Origin: an uncultured Eubacteriales bacterium
Lineage (GTDB): Bacteria; Bacillota; Clostridia; Oscillospirales; CAG-272
Length of the DNA stretch: 8,242 nucleotides
Reading direction: 5' to 3'
NCBI GenBank assembly: GCA_900321265.1
Contig: ONVJ01000097.1
Span: 1 to 8,242, forward strand
Each line of letters begins with the position of its first letter. Position 1 is the first letter of the stretch. The notes beneath the pieces are model-generated. The model made no database searches, was not told where the DNA came from, and worked only from the letters and a program-made list of their open reading frames with translations. This document shows positions 1 through 6,143 of this stretch, piece by piece. The position numbers were made by a program, and so were the translations under genes.

Positions 1-722
1 GAGGCGCCTCCGATGAGTCCGCCGTCGACGTTCTTCTTGGCGAGGAGTTCCGCGGCGTTCTTGTCGTTCATCGAACCGCCGTACTGGATGGTGATCTCGT
101 CGGCGGCCTTTTTGCCGTAAAGAGAGGCGACGACCTTGCGGATGACGCCGCAGGTCTCGTCCGCCTGGGCGGGAGTGGCGGTAAGTCCGGTGCCGATAGC
201 CCAGACCGGCTCGTAGGCGATGATGACGTTCTTCAGCTCTTCGGCGGTGATCCCGGCCAGATCGAGCTTCGTCTGCATGCCGACGACCTCGTCGGTGATG
301 CCGGCGAGCCTCTGCTCCTTGACCTCGCCGAGGCAGAGGATGACCTTCAGGCCGGCCGCGAGGGCGGCTTTCGTGCGCTTGTTGACCGTTTCGTCGGTCT
401 CGGCGAAATACTGTCTTCTCTCGCTGTGTCCGACGATGACGTACTCGGCGCCGATCTCCTTCAGCATCCTGGCGGACACCTCGCCGGTGAAGGCGCCGTG
501 GTCCTCATAGTGGACGTTCTCGGCACCGATGTGGATGTTCGTGCCCTTCGCCGCTTTGACGGCGGCCTCGACGGTCACGTAGGGAGCGCAGAAGACGATG
601 TCGCAGGCGTCCTTTCCGGCGACGAGGGGGGTAACGGCCTTGAGGAACTTCTTCGCTTCCTTCGGCGTGAAGTTCATCTTCCAGTTGCCGGCGATGACCG
701 TCCTTCTTGATTCAGGCTTCAT
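1..722 (-). CDS. tpiA: triosephosphate isomerase (C-terminus cut by window edge)
   Basis: Cytoplasmic glycolytic enzyme interconverting dihydroxyacetone phosphate and glyceraldehyde 3-phosphate. The reverse strand from the ATG at 722-720 gives 240 full codons without a stop. The family is about 250 residues long, so only some ten residues should be missing. Hallmarks visible: AGNWKMN with the active-site Lys at residue 15; GHSERR with the catalytic electrophile His99; AYEPVWAIGTG with the catalytic base Glu171 and the following loop 6; YGGS at 214-217; and the phosphate-binding DGGLIGGAS at the truncated end. A GGAGG Shine-Dalgarno (731-735) sits 8 bases before the ATG. The gene starts 15 bp after the pgk stop, so it is almost certainly the second gene of a pgk-tpiA operon. 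All catalytic residues that can be seen are present and nothing looks degenerate. Confidence 0.97.
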   Translation of the reverse strand, partial: MKPESRRTVIAGNWKMNFTPKEAKKFLKAVTPLVAGKDACDIVFCAPYVTVEAAVKAAKGTNIHIGAENVHYEDHGAFTGEVSARMLKEIGAEYVIVGHSERRQYFAETDETVNKRTKAALAAGLKVILCLGEVKEQRLAGITDEVVGMQTKLDLAGITAEELKNVIIAYEPVWAIGTGLTATPAQADETCGVIRKVVASLYGKKAADEITIQYGGSMNDKNAAELLAKKNVDGGLIGGA

Positions 723-737
723 CTCTTTTACCTCCGG

Positions 738-1931
738 TCATTTGTCCTGCAGGCAGGCGATGCCGGGCAGCTCCTTGCCCTCGAGGAACTCGAGGGAGGC
801 TCCGCCGCCGGTGGAGACGTGGGTCATCTTGTCGGCGTAGCCGAGCTTCTCGACCGCCGCCGCGGAATCGCCTCCGCCGATGATGGAGATCGCGCCGCTC
901 TCGGAGACCGCCTTGGCGACGGCGTTTGTTCCGCCGGCGAAGTGCGGCCACTCGGAGACGCCCATCGGGCCGTTCCAGACGATCGTCCCGGCGCCCTCGA
1001 TCGATTTCGAGTAGAGCTCCTGGGTCTTTTCGCCGATGTCGAGTCCCATCCATCCGTCGGGGATCGAGTCGGAGTAGATGCGCATGTAGGTGGTATCCTC
1101 TTTATACTCCTTGCCGATGATGTTGTCGACGGGGAGCATGAAGTTGACCTTTTTAGCTTTCGCCTTGGCGATGGCTTCGCGGGCTATGTCAAGCTTGTCG
1201 TATTCGCAGATCGAGTTGCCGACTTCGTTGCCGAGAGCCTTGAAGAAGGTATAGGCCATTCCGCCGCCGATGATGATCGTGTCGCACCTGTCGAGGAGAT
1301 TGTTGATAACGCCGATCTTGTCGGACACCTTGGCGCCGCCGAGGATGGCTATGAAGGGTCTCTTCGGGTCTTCGAGGGCCTTGCCCATGACTCCGATCTC
1401 CTTCTGGATCAGGTAGCCGCAGACGGCCGGAAGTCCGCCGTACATCGCGACGCCGGCGGTCGAGGCGTGAGCTCTGTGAGCGGCGCCGAAGGCGTCGTTC
1501 ACGAAGATCTCGGCCATCGAGGCGAGCTCCTTCGCGAACTCGGGATCGTTGGCTTCCTCTCTCTTGTCGAAACGGGTGTTCTCAAGGAGCAGCGCGCGTC
1601 CGAAGGGAAGAGCGGCGGCCATCTTCTTTGTCTCGGGACCGATGGTGTCGGGAGCGAGCTCGACCTTCTGTCCGAGGAGCTCGGTCAGTCTCGCGGCGAC
1701 CGGAGCGAGGGTGTATTTCTTGTTGACCTCACCCTTCGGCTTGCCCATGTGGGAGCAGAGGATGACGGCGGCGCCCTTGCCGAGGAGGTATTTGATGGTG
1801 GGGACCGCCTCGACGATACGCTTGTCGGAGGTGATGACGCCGTCCTTCAGCGGAACGTTGAAGTCGCAGCGGACAAGCACTCTCTTGCCGGATACGTCGA
1901 TGTCTTCGATGCTTTTCTTGTTGTAGGTCAT
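738..1931 (-). CDS. pgk: phosphoglycerate kinase
   Basis: Complete 397-residue enzyme, the usual bacterial length, transferring phosphate from 1,3-bisphosphoglycerate to ADP in the cytoplasm. The N-terminal 3-phosphoglycerate domain shows RVLVRCDFNVPL (17-28) and SHMGKPKG (60-67). The second of these has Lys64 where many homologues have Arg, a conservative change. The C-terminal nucleotide domain shows GGAKVSDKI, WNGPMG, GGGDS (352-356, with the metal/nucleotide Asp355) and the closing HVSTGGGASLEFLEG (371-385). The ATG at 1931-1929 is preceded by an AGGA Shine-Dalgarno about 6 bases upstream. It is first in an operon with tpiA and is transcribed from the promoter at 2004-2032, divergently from lepA. 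No gap (GAPDH) gene lies upstream, unlike the common gap-pgk-tpi order in Firmicutes. Confidence 0.98.
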   Translation of the reverse strand: MTYNKKSIEDIDVSGKRVLVRCDFNVPLKDGVITSDKRIVEAVPTIKYLLGKGAAVILCSHMGKPKGEVNKKYTLAPVAARLTELLGQKVELAPDTIGPETKKMAAALPFGRALLLENTRFDKREEANDPEFAKELASMAEIFVNDAFGAAHRAHASTAGVAMYGGLPAVCGYLIQKEIGVMGKALEDPKRPFIAILGGAKVSDKIGVINNLLDRCDTIIIGGGMAYTFFKALGNEVGNSICEYDKLDIAREAIAKAKAKKVNFMLPVDNIIGKEYKEDTTYMRIYSDSIPDGWMGLDIGEKTQELYSKSIEGAGTIVWNGPMGVSEWPHFAGGTNAVAKAVSESGAISIIGGGDSAAAVEKLGYADKMTHVSTGGGASLEFLEGKELPGIACLQDK

Positions 1932-1971
1932 AAGGGTTCCTGCCTTTCGATATATGTTTTATTGTTTTCAA

Positions 1972-1994
1972 GCGGACGTCCGCGCCGGGCGGAC
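1972..1994 (-). promoter_or_regulatory. inverted repeats in the pgk leader
   Basis: The six-base unit GCGGAC occurs at 1972-1977 and 1989-1994, with its complement GTCCGC at 1978-1983. The first two units form a perfect 12-bp palindrome (1972-1983). The last two form a 6-bp stem with a 5-base loop (1978-1994). In the pgk transcript the 6-bp hairpin would lie within the first few nucleotides after the predicted start point (about 1997). It could be a 5'-end stabilising hairpin or, as DNA, a dimeric repressor site just downstream of the promoter. The symmetry is directly visible; the function is inferred. Confidence 0.45.
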
Positions 1995-2003
1995 CGATTA
2001 AAT

Positions 2004-2032
2004 ATAATATCACATTTTTAATTATTTATCAA
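2004..2032 (-). promoter_or_regulatory. sigma-A promoter of pgk-tpiA
   Basis: On the minus strand, TTGATA (2032-2027) is followed after exactly 17 bases by TATTAT (2009-2004), close to the TTGACA/TATAAT consensus. The region is strikingly AT-rich against the GC-rich surroundings. It predicts transcription starting near 1997 and a leader of about 65 nt before the pgk ATG. Confidence 0.85.
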
Positions 2033-2111
2033 GAAAAATCTTGTCCGGAACCCAAAAACCGCCGTCTTTGCCGCTCTGTCCGCGCATTTTCCCGCCCGGC
2101 GCCGAAAACTG

Positions 2112-2140
2112 TTGCACTTTATCCTGTTTTTTGATATAAT
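2112..2140 (+). promoter_or_regulatory. sigma-A promoter of lepA-hemW-DUF1292
   Basis: TTGCAC (2112-2117), a 17-base spacer and a perfect TATAAT (2135-2140) make a near-consensus housekeeping promoter. Transcription should begin near 2147, leaving a leader of about 45 nt before the TTG start of lepA. It lies back to back with the pgk promoter; the -35 boxes are about 80 bp apart. Confidence 0.87.
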
Positions 2141-2157
2141 ATTTCAGGATATATATT

Positions 2158-2172
2158 GAGGAGCTGATCCTC
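2158..2172 (+). other. small stem-loop in the lepA leader
   Basis: GAGGA (2158-2162) pairs with TCCTC (2168-2172) across a 5-base loop, shortly after the predicted lepA transcription start. The 5' arm resembles a Shine-Dalgarno sequence but is about 30 bases from the start codon, so it is unlikely to be the working site. The stem is short and could be chance. Confidence 0.25.
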
Positions 2173-2181
2173 GGAAAGGTC

Positions 2182-2186
2182 GGAAG
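2182..2186 (+). promoter_or_regulatory. Shine-Dalgarno supporting the TTG start of lepA
   Basis: GGAAG lies 6 bases before the TTG at 2193. The reading frame upstream is open only back to a TGA at 2157-2159 and contains no ATG or GTG. The first internal Met (residue 43) lies beyond the G1 loop. TTG is therefore the only sensible start. Confidence 0.7.
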
Positions 2187-2192
2187 ACTGTT

Positions 2193-4019
2193 TTGAACGA
2201 AAAGGCCGGTCTCCAGGCTCTTATCAGGAATTTCTCGATCATAGCGCATATAGACCACGGGAAGAGCACTCTGGCCGACCGTCTCCTGGAGGCGACCGGG
2301 ACCGTCGCGGTCCGCGACATGGAGGAGCAGATACTCGACAACATGGATCTCGAGCGCGAGCGGGGCATCACGATCAAGGCCCGCGCCGTGAGGATGAACT
2401 ACAGGGCCCGCGACGGAAAAGACTATGTTTTCAATCTCATAGACACCCCCGGGCACGTCGACTTCAACTACGAGGTCTCGCGGTCGCTGAACGCCTGCGA
2501 AGGCGCGCTGCTCGTCGTCGACGCCACGCAGGGCATCGAGGCCCAGACGCTCGCCAACGCCTATCTCGCCGTCGACGCGGGGCTTGAGATCGTCCCGGTC
2601 GTGAACAAGATCGATCTGCCCTCGGCCGACGTCGAAGGCTGCCGGAAGGAGATCGAGGACATAATCGGCATCCCGGCGGAAGGCTGTCCGGCCGTGTCCG
2701 CCAAGCTCGGGCTGAACATCGAAGACGTCCTCGAGGCCGTCATAACCGACATACCCGCCCCGAAGGGCGACCCGGAGGCGCCGCTCAAGGCCCTGATATT
2801 CGATTCCTACTACGACTCCTACCTCGGCGTCGTCGTTTATATAAGAGTGGTCGACGGCGTACTGAGGCCGGGCGACCGGATAAGGCTCATGAGCAGCGGC
2901 GCGAGATTCGACATAACCGCCGTCGGCTATATGGAGCCGCTGGGGCTGTCGCCGTCGGATTCGGTGTCTGCCGGAGAGGTCGGCTATTTCACCGCCTCGA
3001 TCAAGACTGTGACCGACACCCGCGTCGGCGACACCGTCACACTGGACTGCGATCCCGCCGACACCCCGCTGCCCGGCTTCCAGGCGGTCCATCCGATGGT
3101 CTTTGCCGGCATCTACCCCGAGGACGGGGCGAGATACGGCGACCTGCGCGACGCCCTCGAGAAGCTGAGACTGAACGACGCCTCGCTCACCTTCGAGCCC
3201 GAGACCTCGACCGCCCTCGGATTCGGGTTCAGATGCGGGTTTCTCGGGCTTCTGCACATGGAGATCATCGAGGAGAGGCTCGAGCGCGAGTTCAACCTCG
3301 ACCTCATCACCACCGCCCCGAGCGTCATCTACGAGGTGACGATGCGCGACGGCAGCGAGCGTAAGATCGACAATCCCTCAAGCTTCCCCGCGGGGGACTC
3401 GGTGACCGAGGCCCGCGAGCCGATAGTGAAGGCATCGATCATCACTCCCTCCGAGTATGTCGGAGGACTGATGGACCTCTGCCAGGACCGGCGCGGGATC
3501 TTCGCGGATATGAAATATCTCGACGAAAAACGCGTCGAGCTCCACTACGAGCTGCCGCTCAACGAGATAATCTACGACTTCTTCGACGCGCTCAAGAGCC
3601 GATCGAGGGGGTACGCCTCGCTCGACTACGAATTCTCGGAATACCGCCCGTCAAAGCTCGTCAAGCTGGATTTCCTCCTCAACGGCGAGCAGGTCGACGC
3701 CCTTTCCTTCATCGTGCACGAGGAAAAGGCCTACGCGAGGGCGAGAAAGATCGCCGAGCGCCTTAAGGAGAACATCCCGCGCCAGCTCTTCGAGATACCG
3801 ATCCAGGCCGCGATCGGATCGAAGATAATCGCCAGGGAAACGGTGAAGGCGCTGAGGAAAGACGTCCTTGCCAAATGCTACGGCGGCGACATAACGAGAA
3901 AGAAAAAGCTGCTTGAAAAGCAGAAGGAAGGCAAGAAGAAGATGCGCAAGCTCGGCTCGGTGCAGGTATCTCCCGAGGCCTTCATGGCCGTCCTGAGGCT
4001 GGGCGACGACGACAGCTGA
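2193..4019 (+). CDS. lepA: elongation factor 4 (LepA GTPase)
   Basis: Complete 608-residue translational GTPase that acts on the ribosome. In the literature it is linked to back-translocation or to ribosome biogenesis and initiation fidelity. All GTPase motifs are visible: G1 AHIDHGKST (18-26), switch I RGITI (57-61), G3 DTPGH (84-88), G4 NKID (138-141) and a G5-like SAKLG. EF-G-like domains II, III and V follow, including the GFRCGFLGLLHMEI segment. The LepA-specific C-terminal domain is intact, with GSKIIARETVKALRKDV, a lysine-rich stretch, and a GSVQVSPEAFMAVL-type end. The N-terminal sequence leading into IRNFSIIAHIDHGKST fits a start at the TTG. First gene of the plus-strand operon; hemW follows after 48 bp, a pairing common in Firmicutes. 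The rare TTG start may lower its translation. Confidence 0.98.
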   Translation: MNEKAGLQALIRNFSIIAHIDHGKSTLADRLLEATGTVAVRDMEEQILDNMDLERERGITIKARAVRMNYRARDGKDYVFNLIDTPGHVDFNYEVSRSLNACEGALLVVDATQGIEAQTLANAYLAVDAGLEIVPVVNKIDLPSADVEGCRKEIEDIIGIPAEGCPAVSAKLGLNIEDVLEAVITDIPAPKGDPEAPLKALIFDSYYDSYLGVVVYIRVVDGVLRPGDRIRLMSSGARFDITAVGYMEPLGLSPSDSVSAGEVGYFTASIKTVTDTRVGDTVTLDCDPADTPLPGFQAVHPMVFAGIYPEDGARYGDLRDALEKLRLNDASLTFEPETSTALGFGFRCGFLGLLHMEIIEERLEREFNLDLITTAPSVIYEVTMRDGSERKIDNPSSFPAGDSVTEAREPIVKASIITPSEYVGGLMDLCQDRRGIFADMKYLDEKRVELHYELPLNEIIYDFFDALKSRSRGYASLDYEFSEYRPSKLVKLDFLLNGEQVDALSFIVHEEKAYARARKIAERLKENIPRQLFEIPIQAAIGSKIIARETVKALRKDVLAKCYGGDITRKKKLLEKQKEGKKKMRKLGSVQVSPEAFMAVLRLGDDDS

Positions 4020-4067
4020 TCCTTCAGGACGCAATATCTGATGACATAACCGAAAGGATAAAGAACC

Positions 4068-5243
4068 ATGGCTCTGACCAACGCGAAGCCGCCCATCGGC
4101 ATATATATCCACATCCCCTTCTGCAGGAGCAAATGCGAATACTGTGATTTCTGCTCCTTCGTTCCCAACAACATCTCGGTCATAGAGCACTATACCGACT
4201 CGCTCATCCTTCAGATGGAGGACTGGTCGGAGAAGTGCAAGAACCGCAGGGTGGACTCGGTGTATATCGGCGGAGGAACTCCGACATATCTTGACCCGAA
4301 GCACATCTGCCGGATCCTGAACGCCCTCTACGACAACTTCAAGGTGCCGCGGTCGGCCGAGATATCGATCGAGTGCAACCCCGCCACCGCCGACTTCAAA
4401 TCGCTGAGAAAGCTCCGCGCGGCGGGCATAAACAGGCTGTCGATCGGTCTGCAGTCGGCAAACGAAAACGAGCTGCGGGCTCTCGGCAGGACGCACACCT
4501 TCAAGCAGTTCTGCGAGACATTCGAGAACGCCAGACGCGCCGGCTTTGATAACATAAACGTCGACATTATGTACGGGATCCCGGAACAGACCGAAAAGAG
4601 CTTTGCCTACACCCTCTCTGAGGTGACGAAGCTCTCGCCCGAGCACATATCCCTCTACGCGCTGAAGATCGAGGACGGGACGCCCTTCGCCCTGAAAAAG
4701 GACTCGCTCAGGCTCCCGGACGACGACGCGGTATACGAGATGTACGTGAACGCGGTGAAATACCTCGAGACCCGCGGTTATGAGAGATACGAGATCTCCA
4801 ATTTCGCAAAGCGGGGAAGCGCATGTCTGCACAACCTGAGATACTGGCACTGCGACGAATACCTCGGTCTGGGCGCCAGCGCCTCCTCCTACTTCGACGG
4901 AGAAAGGTTCACTACCACCCGCGACATCAGAAAATACATCGACGGTATTGAGATCATCGATTCCGACATCGACATAGTCGTTGAAAGAGACCGGATCAAC
5001 TCGGCCGCCAGCATGGACGAATACGTGATGCTGGGGATGCGGCTTGAGGAAGGCGTTTCGGTAAAGGACTTCGAGGAACGCTTCGGAGAGCCCTTCGCGG
5101 ACAAATACGGAAAGCAGCTTGACGAGTATGTGGAGGACGGCTTCGTGATAGCCGACGGAGAATCCTACCGCTTCACGACCGCCGGCATGTTCGTTTCGAA
5201 CTACATACTCGCGGGGATACTCGATCTCGGACAGAAGGACTGA
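4068..5243 (+). CDS. hemW: HemW, radical-SAM heme chaperone (HemN-like)
   Basis: 391-residue radical-SAM protein, long annotated as oxygen-independent coproporphyrinogen III oxidase but now assigned to the heme-chaperone family HemW. The iron-sulfur/SAM motif CRSKCEYC supplies Cys19, Cys23 and Cys26. An additional Cys29 follows. Further HemN/HemW landmarks are GGGTP (68-72), LSIGLQS (124-130), a VDIMYGIPEQT segment, HISLYALKIEDGTPF, and the C-terminal HNLRYW (255-260). The HNxxYW signature separates HemW from true HemN. The ATG at 4068 has an AAAGGA Shine-Dalgarno 9 bases upstream. It is the second gene of the lepA operon. No heme-biosynthesis or hrcA-dnaK genes are adjacent here. The HemW rather than HemN call rests on family knowledge and on the HNxxYW motif. 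Confidence 0.94.
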   Translation: MALTNAKPPIGIYIHIPFCRSKCEYCDFCSFVPNNISVIEHYTDSLILQMEDWSEKCKNRRVDSVYIGGGTPTYLDPKHICRILNALYDNFKVPRSAEISIECNPATADFKSLRKLRAAGINRLSIGLQSANENELRALGRTHTFKQFCETFENARRAGFDNINVDIMYGIPEQTEKSFAYTLSEVTKLSPEHISLYALKIEDGTPFALKKDSLRLPDDDAVYEMYVNAVKYLETRGYERYEISNFAKRGSACLHNLRYWHCDEYLGLGASASSYFDGERFTTTRDIRKYIDGIEIIDSDIDIVVERDRINSAASMDEYVMLGMRLEEGVSVKDFEERFGEPFADKYGKQLDEYVEDGFVIADGESYRFTTAGMFVSNYILAGILDLGQKD

Positions 5244-5253
5244 GATCGGAAAG

Positions 5254-5271
5254 GGCGCGGTTTTCCGCGCC
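5254..5271 (+). other. intercistronic hairpin between hemW and the DUF1292 gene
   Basis: A perfect 7-bp GC stem, GGCGCGG (5254-5260) with CCGCGCC (5265-5271), encloses a TTTT loop. It starts 10 bases after the hemW stop and is followed by purine-rich sequence and the next Shine-Dalgarno, not by a T-tract. It is therefore probably not a terminator. It may protect the upstream message from 3' exonucleases or set the ratio of the two genes. That role is inferred. Confidence 0.55.
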
Positions 5272-5297
5272 GCCAGGAGAAAAAAGGAGAAAGAACG

Positions 5298-5624
5298 ATG
5301 AGTGAGAAAAACAGACCCGACGCGACGCCCGGCACGCCCGAGGAATTCGCCGCCGATACAGTGACGCTCCTCGACGAGAACGACGAAGAGCATGAATTCG
5401 AGCTTATAGGCGGCTGCGTGAACGGCGGGGTGCAGTATTTCGCGCTGATCCCGGCGGGATCGGCCGACGAGGACGGCGGCTTTGAAGAGTATATCATCCT
5501 CAAGCAGATCGTCAACGACGACGGGACCGAGGATCTTGTCGAGATCGAGGACGACGCCGAGTTCGACCGCATCGCCGCGATATTCGACGAGGCCTTCGAC
5601 TCGGAGACCGACTACGACGGCTGA
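5298..5624 (+). CDS. DUF1292 (YrzB-like) small acidic protein
   Basis: Complete 108-residue protein of unknown molecular function. The pattern is that of DUF1292: a TVTLLDENDEEHEFELIGG-type beta-strand start, a central QYFALIP strand, an EYIILKQIV strand, and an EDLVEIEDDAEFDRIAAIFDE ending. The composition is extreme: about 33 Asp/Glu against 4 Lys/Arg, so the protein is strongly anionic and must be cytosolic, with no signal peptide or membrane segment. An AAGGAG Shine-Dalgarno (5284-5289) lies 8 bases before the ATG. It sits 54 bp after hemW with only a hairpin in between and is last before the terminator at 5659. It should therefore be co-transcribed with lepA-hemW. As I recall, relatives in other Firmicutes often sit beside ireB and ruvX, so this location is a little unusual. 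Confidence 0.88.
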   Translation: MSEKNRPDATPGTPEEFAADTVTLLDENDEEHEFELIGGCVNGGVQYFALIPAGSADEDGGFEEYIILKQIVNDDGTEDLVEIEDDAEFDRIAAIFDEAFDSETDYDG

Positions 5625-5658
5625 GCCGGAAAGAACCTTTCTTTTCGGGGAACGCACC

Positions 5659-5710
5659 GCCAAAAGCACGGTCGGGATCCCGTGCTTTTGGCCGACCTTT
5701 TTCGTTTTTT
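5659..5710 (+). terminator. intrinsic terminator of the lepA-hemW-DUF1292 operon
   Basis: A perfect 13-bp stem, 5659-5671 with 5680-5692, has an 8-base loop and is followed by T-runs at 5698-5702 and 5705-5710. It lies 34 bp after the DUF1292 stop. The main stem ends 5 bases before the T-run. A second, overlapping 6-bp stem, GGTCGG (5670-5675) with CCGACC (5692-5697), abuts the T-run exactly. The two folds cannot form together. Confidence 0.9.
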
Positions 5711-5726
5711 GCTGATCATTATTTCA

Positions 5727-5750
5727 TTTGCCCGCTGACAGACGGGCAAA
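5727..5750. repeat. 8-bp inverted repeat
   Basis: TTTGCCCG (5727-5734) and CGGGCAAA (5743-5750) form a perfect 8-bp stem with an 8-base loop. It lies between the operon terminator and the next hairpin. Its role is unknown. Confidence 0.5.
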
Positions 5751-5770
5751 AACGGCGCGGTCTCGCGCCG
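5748..5770 (-). terminator. terminator-like hairpin facing the minus strand
   Basis: CGGCGCG (5753-5759) pairs with CGCGCCG (5764-5770) around a 4-base loop. Read on the minus strand, this GC-rich stem is followed immediately by five T residues (complement of 5752-5748), the layout of an intrinsic terminator. No minus-strand gene that needs it is recognisable. Either it stops an unannotated minus-strand transcript from the 5771-6150 region or it blocks antisense read-through into the lepA operon. On the plus strand it has no T-tract. Confidence 0.5.
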
Positions 5771-5785
5771 AGAAAAAGTCGCTGG

Positions 5786-5820
5786 GTTGTTAAAAACCCG
5801 TAAAACGGGTTTTTAACAAC
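5786..5820. repeat. perfect 15-bp-arm palindrome, possible bidirectional terminator
   Basis: GTTGTTAAAAACCCG (5786-5800) and CGGGTTTTTAACAAC (5806-5820) are perfect inverted copies around the loop TAAAA. The stem has a short GC core flanked by A5/T5, so on either strand it resembles a terminator whose T-tract lies inside the stem. Two clear hairpins stand between it and the nearest plus-strand gene end, so it is not needed for that gene. Long perfect palindromes of this kind are often dispersed repeats. No second copy exists in this window. Confidence 0.7.
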
Positions 5821-6133
5821 TTCCCCTGCTTGGTTTGTGATTGGGTCGCCGATCGGAACCTACAACATTTTTCAGGAGCCCGGATAAAGCACTGAGGCTG
5901 TTTTGCAGACCTCCCGCGCCCTCCCCCTTCGGTTGACTTGTCCCGATGGCGGCGCGGAAGCTGGGAGCAGTGATGCCGATGGCAGGGCACCACCCTTTAC
6001 GAAAGGGTTTCCATGCGCGGCCACACGGCCCGGCGGGGGATATATGAAAATAACGCAGCCGGAGAAACGTCTTTCGACCCTTTCCCCGGCTGCACGCCTC
6101 ACAGGGAAGACCCGTTTCAGAGTCATACCACAG
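5821..6133. other. GC-rich non-coding stretch with several inverted repeats
   Basis: No credible gene is visible here. Open frames occur in all three minus-strand phases at once, which reflects few stop codons rather than coding. Local symmetry is rich. The main inverted repeats are CCGCGCC (5914-5920) with GGCGCGG (5951-5957); TGCC (5974-5977) with GGCA (5981-5984); ACCCTTT (5992-5998) with AAAGGGT (6002-6008); GGCC (6019-6022) with GGCC (6027-6030); and GCAGCCGG (6055-6062) with CCGGCTGC (6086-6093). It may be a structured leader or small RNA, or a dispersed intergenic repeat together with the palindrome at 5786-5820. I did not recognise a known riboswitch, tmRNA, 6S, SRP or RNase P signature on either strand. 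No convincing promoter is visible. Confidence 0.4.
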
Positions 6134-6137
6134 AAAA

Positions 6138-6143
6138 AAGGAG
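6138..6143 (+). promoter_or_regulatory. Shine-Dalgarno fixing the GTG start at 6151
   Basis: AAGGAG, preceded by a run of A, lies 7 bases before GTG at 6151. The frame stays open upstream to an ATG at 6013. Starting there would put 46 charged residues ahead of the lipoprotein signal peptide, and that ATG has no comparable site. GTG at 6151 is therefore the better start. Confidence 0.88.

Noticed and set aside
819..2021. 400-codon plus-strand open frame antisense to pgk
   Set aside because: Fully opposite a clear pgk gene. The translation has no family resemblance and runs through the pgk promoter.
2022..3257. 411-codon minus-strand open frame opposite lepA
   Set aside because: Antisense shadow of lepA that covers both divergent promoters. 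It has no plausible protein features.
3651..5669. 672-codon open frame on the minus strand across lepA, hemW and the DUF1292 gene
   Set aside because: It lies antisense to three well-recognised genes, has no recognisable protein motif, and is a by-product of GC-rich codon use on the other strand.
5930..5960. TTGACT (5934-5939) as a -35 box for the lipoprotein gene
   Set aside because: No acceptable -10 hexamer lies 16-18 bases downstream; that position is GC-rich.
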